64,000 nt of DNA, taken from positions 2,356,001 to 2,420,000 of the forward strand of contig NZ_CP120836.1 of NCBI RefSeq assembly GCF_049200465.1. The letters run 5' to 3'. Numbering within the stretch: the stretch's first letter is position 1; each line of letters starts with the position of its first letter. The notes under the pieces were generated by a model that made no database searches, was not told the origin of the DNA, and worked only from the letters and a program-made list of their open reading frames with translations. Origin of the DNA: Leptothermofonsia sp049200465. Its GTDB lineage: Bacteria > Cyanobacteriota > Cyanobacteriia > Leptolyngbyales > Leptolyngbyaceae. Made by a program: the position numbers and the translations under genes. This document shows positions 35,380-44,376 of the stretch, piece by piece.

Positions 35380-35480
35380 GGGGTAGCGCTAGAAAAGGGC
35401 AGGATGTGAGAGGGTGAGACGCTCAACGTTAGCCATCGGTCATCAAAATTGTTTAACCAGTTATACAGAGACCAGGCCCT

Positions 35481-35589
35481 CCGTTGTAGGGGGTGTTCTA
35501 GAAACAGGGCTCTGGCTCCTTGAAACCCTGATTCCCTCGACCCCCTTTCCAGCATTGCCACAAAAAATTTGACAACCCCCCGTTGTAGG
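35481..35589. repeat. ~90-bp repeat element flanked by a 10-bp direct repeat
   Basis: CCGTTGTAGG occurs at 35481-35490 and again at 35580-35589. Between them is GGGTGTTCTAGAAACAGGG...CCCTCGACCCCCTTTCC...GACAACCCC, related to an element at about 42591-42752. The flanking direct repeat looks like a target-site duplication, which would make this a recent insertion. The rest of the 35380-35778 spacer shows no gene. Confidence 0.65.
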
Positions 35590-35778
35590 CTCAGGAAGAT
35601 AGTAGTCCTGAATCGCCAATGTGACTGCTATCACCCCAACCCTTCTTGACCAGTCACTTATCGCCCTTCAGTAAGTCACTCACCTCCCCTCAAAAAATCA
35701 CGCTTCTGACTACCCCTTTGTCACTGGAGTAATCGTTGAATCCGTTGATAGTAGAACTATCGAGTTCCACAATTAACG

Positions 35779-35994
35779 ATGCCTCCCGTAAACCTTCTTC
35801 CCTCTGCAATTTCTGAGTTATTTGCCCAAGCAAGCGTCGCCGGCAAAATTACCCTGGCTGACCGTTACGGGCTGATGGCCGCCATGCTTTCAGAAACGTT
35901 GAGTGAAGAGGAGCGAAATTGTATCGACCGATTGCTCCATGCGTTACGTAAAGGGCGTGTGCGAGTTGTCGATGAACTCTCAACGCTTTTATAG
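35779..35994 (+). CDS. small conserved protein, tandem paralogue 1
   Basis: This 71-residue soluble, mainly helical protein has no name I recognise. Its core, LADRYGLMAAMLSETLSEEERNCIDRLL, followed by HALRKGRVRVVDELS, matches the layout of the next small gene (LxRxxxxLLRxxxxxEEExxAIDxLIEAIxxGxVRxV). The two are therefore tandem paralogues 13 bp apart. Similar tiny proteins occur in other cyanobacteria. No transmembrane segment or catalytic motif is present. Confidence 0.7.
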   Translation: MPPVNLLPSAISELFAQASVAGKITLADRYGLMAAMLSETLSEEERNCIDRLLHALRKGRVRVVDELSTLL

Positions 35995-36007
35995 ACCTGA
36001 TACCTGA

Positions 36008-36205
36008 TTGTTTATGCAGCTTGTTGAAATTGTTCAAAGGGTGCTTGAAACGGGTGAATTACCTATGAACCTGGAGCGGCAAATGCAAAAACTGTTGCGG
36101 CAGAGAGAATTTGGTGAGGAAGAAATGGCCGCGATCGACCAGCTAATTGAAGCTATTAACTGTGGTTCAGTTCGCTCGGTACCCAGTAAAACGAAACTCA
36201 GTTAA
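36008..36205 (+). CDS. small conserved protein, tandem paralogue 2
   Basis: This 65-residue protein is clearly related to the preceding gene: ELPMNLERQMQKLLRQREF, then GEEEMAAIDQLIEAINCGSVRSVP. An inner ATG two codons on (MQLVEIV) is an alternative start. It overlaps no other gene and lies 13 bp after paralogue 1, so both are probably on one mRNA. Function is unknown. Confidence 0.7.
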   Translation: MFMQLVEIVQRVLETGELPMNLERQMQKLLRQREFGEEEMAAIDQLIEAINCGSVRSVPSKTKLS

Positions 36206-36326
36206 TCCCAACCCCGCTTTGATCTCCCCAGACGTTGTCCCCAATCAAACCTCCTCACTCGACTCAAACTTGATCGGTTCCTCTGACACTCATCAGCGAT
36301 AATCAACTCAAGCACGATGGTGAGCG

Positions 36327-36920
36327 ATGAAACAATTTTCTTTAGCACTAATTCCCCTGACAGCCCTGCTTGCATTGGCAACCGCTGCTTTATCGGCTAA
36401 TCCTGACCATGTGAAGCGGCTGCTTGACTCCGGAGTTTGTCCAGGCTGTGATTTGTCAGAAGCCAGCCTTTACAGCTACGAGTTGGGTTTGGCTGATCTG
36501 AAAGGGGCCAATCTCACAGCCGCCGCGTTGCAGGGATCGAATCTAAATTCTGCCAACTTGACGGATGCAGTGATGGAGCGAGCGAACCTGGCGCTTGTAA
36601 AGTTTCAGAACGCCAACCTGCAAGGTGCCAAGCTTTACAAGGCAAATCTTTACGGTGCCGATTTAACCAATGCAGACCTGTCAGGAGCAGATTTGAGAGA
36701 AGCCAGTTTAGAAGGGGCAGACCTGCGCGGCGCAAATTTGACTGGCACCAATTTTGAAAAGGCAAACCTGGTTAAAGCCAGGATGTTTGGAGCCGTCATT
36801 ACCGGAGCAAAGTTTGACGGAGCCAGAATGCCCAATGGTGCTGAATACAAACCGGGTGGCGTTTTGCAACCCAGACCAACTCCAAGGCCGTCTCCATTTC
36901 TGCTTAAGCCTGATCAGTAG
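36327..36920 (+). CDS. exported pentapeptide-repeat protein
   Basis: This 197-residue protein has an N-terminal signal peptide (KQFSLALIPLTALLALATAALS-A, residues 2-24), so it should reach the periplasm or thylakoid lumen. A CPGCDLSEASL segment precedes about 20 A(D/N)Lxx pentapeptides (residues ~47-165; for example ADLTNADLSGADLREASLEG). Such repeats fold into a right-handed quadrilateral beta helix. It ends in a Pro-rich tail (RPTPRPSPFL). Lumenal pentapeptide proteins are common in cyanobacteria; the function is unknown. Confidence 0.88.
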   Translation: MKQFSLALIPLTALLALATAALSANPDHVKRLLDSGVCPGCDLSEASLYSYELGLADLKGANLTAAALQGSNLNSANLTDAVMERANLALVKFQNANLQGAKLYKANLYGADLTNADLSGADLREASLEGADLRGANLTGTNFEKANLVKARMFGAVITGAKFDGARMPNGAEYKPGGVLQPRPTPRPSPFLLKPDQ

Positions 36921-37095
36921 TTGTTGGTTGTTAGAGAGGTGTGAGGTGTGAGTTGAAAACTCAAAACTCAAAATTCCCCACCCCATCACTCCATTACTCC
37001 ATCACTCCATTACTCAATTACTTCCACTCCTCCGCTCCTTCTTTCTTCCTTCTTTCCTCTTTCTTCTTCTTACCCCCAATCCCCTTCCTTCCTCT

Positions 37096-37548
37096 ATGCG
37101 CATTGTCATTCAACGAGTCAGTTCTTCACAGGTCACGGTTGAGGGAGAAGTGATTGGCAAGATAGGACGGGGACTTAATTTGCTGGTAGGGATTGCTGAC
37201 ACAGATACGGAGGTTGAACTGGAGTGGATGGCACGGAAATGTCTGGAGTTGAGGCTGTTTCCCGATGGGGAAGGGGGCCGGTTCGATCGCTCGGTTCAGG
37301 AGATTGGGGGAGAATTGCTGGTCATCAGCCAGTTCACCCTCTATGGTGACTGCCGCAAGGGACGCCGTCCTTCTTTTGACCGGGCAGCAATACCGAATTC
37401 CGCTGAAGCGCTGTATGAAAGGTTTGTCTCTCTGTTGCGCTCCAGCGGCTTACGGGTGGAAACAGGAAAGTTTGGGGCAATGATGCAGGTTGCGATCGCC
37501 AACGATGGTCCGGTGACGATTTTCCTAGAGAAAGAGGCGGAAAGGTAG
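37096..37548 (+). CDS. dtd: D-aminoacyl-tRNA deacylase
   Basis: DTD removes D-amino acids wrongly attached to tRNA. It is 150 residues. Family motifs are RVSSSQVTVEGE at the start, ISQFTLYGDCRKGRRPSF in the middle, and the Gly-cisPro motif in NDGPVTIFLE near the end. It is preceded by pyrimidine-rich low-complexity DNA (36960-37090) and is convergent with argD, 10 bp apart. Confidence 0.96.
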   Translation: MRIVIQRVSSSQVTVEGEVIGKIGRGLNLLVGIADTDTEVELEWMARKCLELRLFPDGEGGRFDRSVQEIGGELLVISQFTLYGDCRKGRRPSFDRAAIPNSAEALYERFVSLLRSSGLRVETGKFGAMMQVAIANDGPVTIFLEKEAER

Positions 37549-37558
37549 AAAAAGCTGG

Positions 37559-38842
37559 TCAACCCAGGAGGGAGAATGCTTTCCCAATAACTTCCAGGGC
37601 CTGATTGATTTCCTCTGCGCTCACAATTAGCGGGGGCACGAAGCGTACCACTTTAGGTCCCGCAGGAACCAGAAGCAATCCTTCTGCGATCGCCGATTTC
37701 ACCACGTCGGCTGAGGTAAGAGGGGTTTCTTCCGCCAGAACCAGGCCGTTGATCAAGCCCCAACCTCTGACTTCTGCCACTGTGTCGGGATGCTTTTCTG
37801 CGATCGCCCGCAGACCTGCCCGCAATTGCTCACCCCGTTCCTGCACATTGGTCAGGAGGTTTTCCCGCTCAATGGTCTGGCAAACAGAGAGGGCAACGGC
37901 ACAGGCAAACGGATTACCGCCAAAGGTGCTGGCGTGGTCGCCGGGTTGGAAAACATCACAGTGCGACTTGCACAGCATGGCACCAATGGGAATGCCACCC
38001 CCTAACCCTTTGGCTAAGGTAAAGATATCAGGCTCAATTCCCAGGTTTTCGTAACCCCAGAGCTTTCCAGAACGACCCATGCCAACCTGCACTTCGTCAC
38101 AAATCAGCAGAATGCCTTTTTCGTCACAAATCTGGCGAATGCGCTGGAAGTAGGCGCGATTGCCCGGACGCACGCCCCCTTCACCCTGGAGGGCTTCCAG
38201 CAGAATGGCTGCAACCTGGCGATCGCCCCTGTCCAGTTCCTCCAGGGCCCGTTCCAGTGCATCAATGTCATTGTAGGGGGCGTAGAAGAAACCGGGCACC
38301 AGAGGGCTAAAGCCTTTCTGGTACTTCGGCTGTCCAGTGGCGGTGATGGTTGCCAGAGTCCGGCCATGGAAGCTGGCGTGGGCGGTAATGATAACCGGAT
38401 TTTCAATGTTCAAAACGGTGTGGGCATACTTCCGTGCCAGCTTGATGGCTCCCTCGTTGGCCTCTGCCCCGGAGTTGCAGAAAAAGGCGCGATCGGCAGA
38501 GGAATGTTCAACCAGCCACTTAGCCAGTTCTCCCTGAGCCGGGACATAGTAGAGATTGGAAACATGATGGAGCGTTTGGATTTGTTGGGTGACCGTCTCC
38601 ACCATGGCAGGATGGGCATGGCCCAGAGTGCAGGTCGCAATTCCTGCTACAAAATCTAAATACTCTCGACCTTGCGTATCCCAAACGCGGCAGCCTTTTC
38701 CTCGTTCCAGGGCAATGGGATAGCGCCCATAGGTTGCCATCACATAGGGATCAAAGTCAACTGCCGGATCGAAGGCATCGGAAGAATTGAGCGGCAGCTC
38801 TGCTACAGCAGGGGAGGTTTGGAGTAGGGTTTCTGGGCTCAC
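37559..38842 (-). CDS. argD: acetylornithine aminotransferase
   Basis: This PLP-dependent class III aminotransferase makes N-acetylornithine in arginine synthesis. It is 427 residues. The motifs FCNSGAEANEGAIKLARK, ALQGEGGVRPG, LLICDEVQVGMGRSG and the PLP lysine in FTLAKGLGGGIPIGAM are all present. The N-terminal ~30 residues are variable. It stands alone, convergent with dtd. Confidence 0.94.
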   Translation of the reverse strand: MSPETLLQTSPAVAELPLNSSDAFDPAVDFDPYVMATYGRYPIALERGKGCRVWDTQGREYLDFVAGIATCTLGHAHPAMVETVTQQIQTLHHVSNLYYVPAQGELAKWLVEHSSADRAFFCNSGAEANEGAIKLARKYAHTVLNIENPVIITAHASFHGRTLATITATGQPKYQKGFSPLVPGFFYAPYNDIDALERALEELDRGDRQVAAILLEALQGEGGVRPGNRAYFQRIRQICDEKGILLICDEVQVGMGRSGKLWGYENLGIEPDIFTLAKGLGGGIPIGAMLCKSHCDVFQPGDHASTFGGNPFACAVALSVCQTIERENLLTNVQERGEQLRAGLRAIAEKHPDTVAEVRGWGLINGLVLAEETPLTSADVVKSAIAEGLLLVPAGPKVVRFVPPLIVSAEEINQALEVIGKAFSLLG

Positions 38843-38940
38843 GGAGGCTCCTTATAAAAACTGGAACGGATCTTAAGCGTTAAACGGTAAACTGTGAACG
38901 GTCTTTCAATTGATTGCCCAAAGTCTATAGTCCAAGGTCT

Positions 38941-39052
38941 TATAGCTGTCACCAACTTGCTTAGGACACTGGATCTAAGCGGGTGTGGAGGCTTCGCCTC
39001 CAGCCAGAGGTTCCACCCCTGCACCCCGTCCTAAGCCTGATGGCGATGGCTA
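38941..39052. repeat. ~112-bp palindromic dispersed repeat, copy C
   Basis: It runs from TATAGCTGTCACCAACTTGC to GGCGATGGCTAT, inverted relative to copy A. The hairpins GGAGGCTTCGCCTCC and GGTTCCACCCC and the CACCCCGTCCTAAG block are intact. It lies in the argD-antiporter spacer. Confidence 0.8.
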
Positions 39053-39118
39053 TGTCAACGAATCTGTACTATAGCTTATCGACATGCAAGGTTCAGTTGA
39101 GAGGCAGGTCAGGTTCCT

Positions 39119-40708
39119 ATGACATGGTTAATCGCAGCGGTCAGCAGTGATCAGGGAAACATTGCTCAACTGGTCAGAATCCTCATCATTCTGCTGCTGG
39201 TAGCAACGGGTGTAGCGTTGGTTTCCCGTCGGCTGCGAATTCCCTATGTCACGGGTTTGGTGGTGGCAGGGCTGGCTATTGCCGAGCTTTTACCCCGCCG
39301 CATTGGGTTGGATTCTTCGCTAATTTTTAATCTTTTTCTCCCCATTCTGCTGTTTGAGGCTGCGATCAATACCGATGTCAGTCGTCTTCGCACCACCATT
39401 AAGCCTATCGCCCTACTTGCTGGACCGGGAGTGGTCATTGCTTCCGGTGTCACAGCCTGCGTCCTCAAGTTTGCTCTGGGGCTGGCCTGGATTCCGGCCC
39501 TGCTGGCGGGAGTCATTCTGGCAATTACGGACACAGTCTCGGTTATTGCCGTTTTCAAAGAAGTGACAGTTCCTTCTCGGCTGATCACGATTGTGGAAGG
39601 GGAGAGCCTGTTTAACGATGGTATGGCACTGGTGCTGTTCAGCCTGATTCTGAAGGTAAATGTGGCAGGCTCGATCACGGTTGCCGACGGCATTCGGGAA
39701 TTGCTGGTGGTGATTCTGGGAGGAGGGTTAGTGGGAATGGTGGTGGGTTATCTGGGGGTTGGGCTATATGTCCGCTCCGATGATGCCCTCAGCAGCATTT
39801 TGTTGACTGTGGCGATCGCTCTAGGAGCCTTCCAGATCAGCCAGCTAGTGGGAGTGTCCGGTGTGGTTGCGGTAGTCATCGCTGGTCTGGTAATGGGAAA
39901 CACCGAGCAGGCTCACAACGTTTCTGCGTCCAGCCGCATTACGGTTCTCAGTTTCTGGGAGTATGCTGGCTTTGGAGTGAACACCTTCATTTTTCTACTG
40001 ATTGGGCTAGAAATTGATTTGGCAACCCTGGGTAAAACGCTACCCGCCGTGCTGCTGGCGATTCTGGCTTATCAGGTAGGGCGATTTCTGGCAGTCTATC
40101 CCCTGTTGGCCGGGGCCAGTCTGTTTGATCGTCTCATTCCACTACGCTGGCAGCATGTACTGTTTCTGGGCAATATCAAAGGTTCGCTGTCAATGGCGCT
40201 AGCCCTCAGCCTACCTACGACTCTCCCTGAACGGGAAGGATTAATTGCTCTGGTGTTTGGAACGGTACTGCTTTCCCTGGTTGGGCAGGGGGTTAGTTTG
40301 CCCTGGCTGGTTCGTCGTCTTCAGATTGCTCACACCTCAGAAGCCCAGCAGTGGATCGAATCGCTTCAGTCACAACTGATGACTGCAAAAGCCGCCCAGG
40401 ATGAACTGGATAACCTGCTGAAATCGGGAGTGTTGCCCAAATCCGTTTATGAAGAAATGCGGGCCAGCTATCAGGTGCGGATTGCTGCCGCAGAACGCTC
40501 TCTGCGAGACTTCTACAATCGCCGTCCTGATAAGTTGACCGCAGCGATCAAGGGGTTATCTCAATTAGACGCGATCCGGCGACGCCTGTTACTGGCCGAA
40601 AAAAGTGCCCTCAATGATGCGCTGAGAAAACGGATTCTATCTGAGGAGGTGGTGCGATCGCGCCTGCAAGCCATTGATCAACAAATTCTGGATCTCGAAG
40701 ATGACTGA
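39119..40708 (+). CDS. Na+/H+ antiporter (CPA1/NhaP-type)
   Basis: This integral inner-membrane cation:proton antiporter is 529 residues. About twelve hydrophobic segments fill residues 10-400. The ion-binding aspartates are in ILAITDTVSVIAVFKEV and GESLFNDGMALVLF, the NhaP/CPA1 signature. The last ~120 residues are a charged cytoplasmic helical tail (KAAQDELDNLLKSG, MRASYQVRIAAAERSL). Cyanobacteria carry several NhaS paralogues; which one this is cannot be told. It is followed directly by a dispersed repeat. Confidence 0.93.
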   Translation: MTWLIAAVSSDQGNIAQLVRILIILLLVATGVALVSRRLRIPYVTGLVVAGLAIAELLPRRIGLDSSLIFNLFLPILLFEAAINTDVSRLRTTIKPIALLAGPGVVIASGVTACVLKFALGLAWIPALLAGVILAITDTVSVIAVFKEVTVPSRLITIVEGESLFNDGMALVLFSLILKVNVAGSITVADGIRELLVVILGGGLVGMVVGYLGVGLYVRSDDALSSILLTVAIALGAFQISQLVGVSGVVAVVIAGLVMGNTEQAHNVSASSRITVLSFWEYAGFGVNTFIFLLIGLEIDLATLGKTLPAVLLAILAYQVGRFLAVYPLLAGASLFDRLIPLRWQHVLFLGNIKGSLSMALALSLPTTLPEREGLIALVFGTVLLSLVGQGVSLPWLVRRLQIAHTSEAQQWIESLQSQLMTAKAAQDELDNLLKSGVLPKSVYEEMRASYQVRIAAAERSLRDFYNRRPDKLTAAIKGLSQLDAIRRRLLLAEKSALNDALRKRILSEEVVRSRLQAIDQQILDLEDD

Positions 40709-40718
40709 AACGAGGTGG

Positions 40719-40888
40719 TATAGCTCTACGCGGGTGCGTTAGGACATTGGAATTAGAGAGGGAGTGGGGGCTTCGCCCCCAGCCAGGAGTGGAACCCCTG
40801 CACCCCGTCCTAACCATAATGACTACCGCTATATAGCTATAGCCACCCACCTTAAGCCAATGTCCTAAGCAACCTAGCAACGGCTATA
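40719..40888. repeat. ~112-bp palindromic dispersed repeat, copy D plus a partial copy
   Basis: A full copy (40719-40832) lies inverted relative to copy A: TATAGCTCTACGCGGGTGCGTTAGGAC...GACTACCGCTATA. Directly after it, 40836-40888 (TATAGCCACCCACC...CCAATGTCCTAAGCAACCTAGCAACGGCTATA) matches the right part of copy B. Two insertions therefore sit side by side. Confidence 0.8.
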
Positions 40889-40896
40889 ACAACTGG

Positions 40897-41184
40897 CTAA
40901 AACTTTGCATGCATTCGGGGATGGAGCAACCGTTCAACGGGTCTTCCTTGTTTGAGATGCTGTTCAACGATCGCGGAAACATCTTCTGACTTCACCCGGC
41001 AGTACCAGGTTTCGTCAGGCAGTACCCTGACGGTGGGGCCCATGTTGCATTGCCCCTGGCACTCGCTTGCATTCACAGTAATGCCAGGGACGGGGTTTGA
41101 CTGAAAGGCTTTTAACACCTCAGCAGAGCCGTTGCCCAGACAATTAACATGTTGGCAAACCAGTACCTCGCGGCTAGAGTCCAA
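40897..41184 (-). CDS. thioredoxin-like [2Fe-2S] ferredoxin
   Basis: This 95-residue protein has the shethna/NuoE-type thioredoxin-like ferredoxin pattern. Cysteines C10, C15, C42 and C46 lie in VLVCQHVNCLGNGS and SECQGQCNMGP, which fits a [2Fe-2S] cluster. The C-terminal part (VRVLPDETWYCRVKSEDVSAIVEQHL) completes the fold. It lies 17 bp downstream of the CobW-like GTPase on the same strand, which suggests co-expression, perhaps in metal or redox control (inference). Confidence 0.87.
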   Translation of the reverse strand: MDSSREVLVCQHVNCLGNGSAEVLKAFQSNPVPGITVNASECQGQCNMGPTVRVLPDETWYCRVKSEDVSAIVEQHLKQGRPVERLLHPRMHAKF

Positions 41185-41201
41185 CGCAGTTCACCCAAAA
41201 A

Positions 41202-42329
41202 TTACTTCCCAAAACCTTTGCCTCGGCTAGTGGTCGGTAGGGTAAAGCAGTGTTCAATTTGCGATCGCAGCATCTCATGATTCAGATTCTGACCAATCAA
41301 TACAAGTTGGTTTTTCGGTTCGCCCTTCCACTCATCGTCTTCGAGAGAAAAGCGCTTGCCGCTGAGGTGAAAGATATGCCGTTTCGGGCTTTCGTTGAAC
41401 CAGAGAATTCCTTTCGCCCGGAAGACATTGTCAGGCAACTGGTTATCTAGAAAATACTGGAACTTCTTGATATCGAAGGGCTTGTCACTCTGAATCGAAA
41501 CAGACGTAAAACCATCATTCTCCAGATGGTTGGAGTGGTGATGATGATGATCATGAACACAATGGCCATGGTCGTGATCGCAACCGGAGTGGTCATGATG
41601 GCCGTGATCATGGTTATGATGCTCGTGCTCATGATCATGGGTATGACCGTGCGACTCCGTTTCCGGCTCAAAATACTTGTCAGACTCAAACAGCCCAACA
41701 CTGAGCAACATTCCTAAAGGAGCCTGTCCCTTTACAGTACGAAGAATTCGAGCTCCCTGCTTAATGTCCCGGATTCGGATTTCGAGGGCATCCAGATCAG
41801 CCTCATCTACCAGATCGGCTTTGTTCAGCAGGATGATATCCCCATAGACAATTTGACTATAGGCCGCCTCGCTGTTGAACAGATCTAGACTGAAGTTTTC
41901 GGCATCGACCACGGTAATGATGGAGTCCAGCCGGGTCATATCCCGCAACTCAGTGCCCAGGAAAGTCAGGGCTACGGGTAATGGATCGGCCAGCCCCGTT
42001 GTTTCAACCACCAGGTAGTCGATCGCATCCTGCCGTTCCAGAACCTTATAAACCGCTTCTACCAGATCATTGTTAATCGTGCAGCAAATACAGCCATTGC
42101 TCAACTCAACCATGCTATTGTCTGTATCGGTGGTGACAATCAGCTCATTATCAATACCAATTTCACCAAATTCGTTAACTAAAACAGCCGTCTTCAGCCC
42201 TTGCTGATTTGTCAAAATGTAATTGAGTAAAGTCGTCTTACCACTGCCCAAAAAGCCTGTAATGATAGTGACAGGTAAGCCGTGTTTGGGGGCTTCCATT
42301 GCTGAAGCGGGAGACACTGCTGATTGCAT
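41202..42329 (-). CDS. CobW/COG0523 family GTP-binding metallochaperone with histidine-rich loop
   Basis: This 375-residue G3E GTPase has the Walker A motif GFLGSGKTTLLN, the metal motif GCICC, LVVETTGLADP and the guanine motif NKADL. Between the GTPase domain and the C-terminal CobW domain lies an unusually dense His/Asp/Glu segment (residues ~217-258, about 20 histidines), which should bind Zn or Ni. Family members insert or store zinc, cobalt or nickel. The metal here is unproven, though the His loop and lack of neighbouring cobalamin genes favour zinc. The ferredoxin gene follows 17 bp later. Confidence 0.9.
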   Translation of the reverse strand: MQSAVSPASAMEAPKHGLPVTIITGFLGSGKTTLLNYILTNQQGLKTAVLVNEFGEIGIDNELIVTTDTDNSMVELSNGCICCTINNDLVEAVYKVLERQDAIDYLVVETTGLADPLPVALTFLGTELRDMTRLDSIITVVDAENFSLDLFNSEAAYSQIVYGDIILLNKADLVDEADLDALEIRIRDIKQGARILRTVKGQAPLGMLLSVGLFESDKYFEPETESHGHTHDHEHEHHNHDHGHHDHSGCDHDHGHCVHDHHHHHSNHLENDGFTSVSIQSDKPFDIKKFQYFLDNQLPDNVFRAKGILWFNESPKRHIFHLSGKRFSLEDDEWKGEPKNQLVLIGQNLNHEMLRSQIEHCFTLPTTSRGKGFGK

Positions 42330-42905
42330 AGAGCGGTTTTCCGAAACGTCAGAAAATGGGTGGAACAGATGGGTAGTGAATACTATACAGTGGAATGCTG
42401 AATATGCATCTCCATATCTTTACGTTATCACTGGTTATTGGAATTGAGTGTCAGGAGGCAGGAGCCAGAATGTAGGAGAGTGATGGGGTGATGGGTGACA
42501 GTCGGTTGTTGGTTATTAGTTGTTAGAGAGGGGGGAGGGGAAGAAGGAAGTCAGGAGTCAGGGATTGGGGATTGAGGATTGAGATCAGGGGGGTGTTCTA
42601 GAAACGGGTTCTGACTTCTTGAAAGGTTCTGACTTCTTGAAAGGGGATGTCTCAGAAAGAGGGTGTTTTAGAAACGGGGTTCTGAATCCTCGAGATCCTG
42701 ATTCCCTCGACCCCCTTTCTAGGATTGCCACAAAAAAATTGACAATCCCGGTGATTGCTCTTTACATCCAGTACTCCTCCACTTCCCCACCCCTCCACTC
42801 CCTCACCCCATCACCCTTCTAATCCCCCCACCCCTTCACCCCTCCATTCCCTCACCCCCAACCCTTCCACCTATCCACTCCCTTACTCCATACCCATCCA
42901 CCCCT
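42330..42905. other. repeat-rich intergenic region upstream of cysS
   Basis: This 576-bp spacer has no gene. It is built of repeats: CAGGAGGCAGGAGCCAG-type units (about 42450-42580), the element at 42591-42752, and a pyrimidine-rich CACTCC/CACCCC tract (about 42770-42900) that runs up to the cysS start. Promoters for cobW (minus) and cysS (plus) must lie within it. Confidence 0.6.
42591..42752. repeat. repeat element related to 35481-35589, internally duplicated
   Basis: It begins GGGTGTTCTAGAAACGGG and ends CGACCCCCTTTCTAGGATTGCCACAAAAAAATTGACAATCCC, matching both ends of the 35481-35589 element. Inside, TTCTGACTTCTTGAAAGG is repeated in tandem and the GGGTGTTTTAGAAACGGGG start recurs at about 42660, so two copies may be fused. 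Confidence 0.7.
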
Positions 42906-44376
42906 ATGCCTCTAGAGATCTACAACACTCTGACTCGCCGCAAGGAACCGTTTGAAACCATCGAACCGGGGAAGGTGCGGATGTATGTGTGTGGCATTAC
43001 GGCTTACAACTACTTTCATGTTGGCAACGCCAGGGTGTTTGTGATTTTTGATGTGGTGCGGCGGTACCTGATGTGGCGGGGGGTACCAGGTCCGCTATGT
43101 GCAGAATTTTACCGATATTGATGACAAGATTCTGAAGCGGGCGATCGCCGAAAATTCATCCATGAAGGAGGTTGCCGAGAAGTACATTGCAGCCTATTTC
43201 GAAGATGCCGATCGCCTCAACATTCTCCGTGCCGACTCCTACCCCAGAGCAACCCATACCATTGATGGCATTCAACGGCTGATCCATGAATTGGAGCAGC
43301 TTAATTACGCCTATGCCTCCGATGGCGATGTTTACTATGCGGTGCGCCAATTCCCAGAATATGGAAAACTCTCCGGTCGCCGCCTGGAAGAAATGCAGGC
43401 GGGTGCCAGCGGACGGGTGGATATTGAAGAAGAAAGCGACAAGAAGAAAGATCCATTCGACTTTGCTCTCTGGAAAGCAGCGAAACCCGGAGAACCTGCC
43501 TGGGAGTCTCCCTGGGGAGCGGGACGTCCGGGCTGGCATATTGAATGCTCAGCTATGGTTCGGCAGGAATTGGGCGAATCCATCGATATCCATGCGGGTG
43601 GCATGGATTTGACCTTTCCCCACCACGAAAACGAAATTGCTCAGAGCGAAGCTGTCACCCAAAAGCCACTGGCACGATTCTGGATGCACAACGGCTTCGT
43701 CAATATGGATGGCGAGAAAATGTCCAAATCCCTGGGCAACATCCGCCTTACCCGCGACTTGCTGAAGGAATATGATCCAATGGCGTTTCGGCTGTTTGTG
43801 TTGCAGGCCCACTACCGGAAACCGATTGACTTTACCGCCGAGGGTCTGGAGGCCGCTGAGAGTGGCTGGAATACTTTGAAAGAAGCGCTCAAATTCAGTT
43901 CCGACTTTTCTAAATTACCCGGATGGTCTACTCTGCCTCCGGAGCTTGATCAGGATGCCGTCAGCCGCTTCAACGAAGCGATGGATGATGATTTCAACAC
44001 ACCGATCGCCCTTTCCGTTCTATTTGAACTGGCAAAAGACCTGCGGCGGGAAGGAAATCTGTTGATACACGAAGGACAAACCCAAATGCCAGTTGAGGAG
44101 TTACAGCGCTATTGGCAAACCCTGGCAAGTCTGGCTCAAGTGCTGGGGCTGGAAGTTAAACCAGGTGCTGGTGATGCAACTCTTTCCACAGGCGTAAGTG
44201 GCACCGGAACCGTTGGGTTAACGGATGCTGAAATCGAAGCTCTGATTCAACAGCGGCAGGAAGCGCGAAAAGCGAAAAATTGGGCGGAGAGCGATCGCAT
44301 CCGCAACGAACTCCAGTCCTACGGCATTACCCTCATTGACCAGAAAGACGGCACCACCCGCTGGCACCACACCTAA
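42906..44376 (+). CDS. cysS: cysteinyl-tRNA synthetase, interrupted by a one-base frameshift
   Basis: CysS charges tRNA-Cys and is essential. The first part (42906-43083) has the zinc cysteine and HIGH-type motif in YVCGITAYNYFHVGNAR. The rest is in the next frame from about 43084 (YQVRYVQNFTDIDDKIL), with GGMDLTFPHHENEIAQSEA and the ATP motif GEKMSKSLGN. A run of six Gs (43078-43083) has one base too many; with five Gs the frame is continuous and gives ~489 residues, the normal size. As written, ribosomes would stop at 43121. A sequencing error or recent mutation is most likely. Its 3' end overlaps the convergent DUF11 gene by 4 bp. Confidence 0.9.

Noticed and set aside
41526..41717. Plus-strand Met/Val-rich membrane peptide
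   Set aside because: It is the antisense of the histidine-rich CobW loop: CAT codons read backwards as ATG.
42906..43121. Separate small gene ahead of cysS
   Set aside because: It is the N-terminus of CysS, cut off by one extra G; the next frame continues the same protein.
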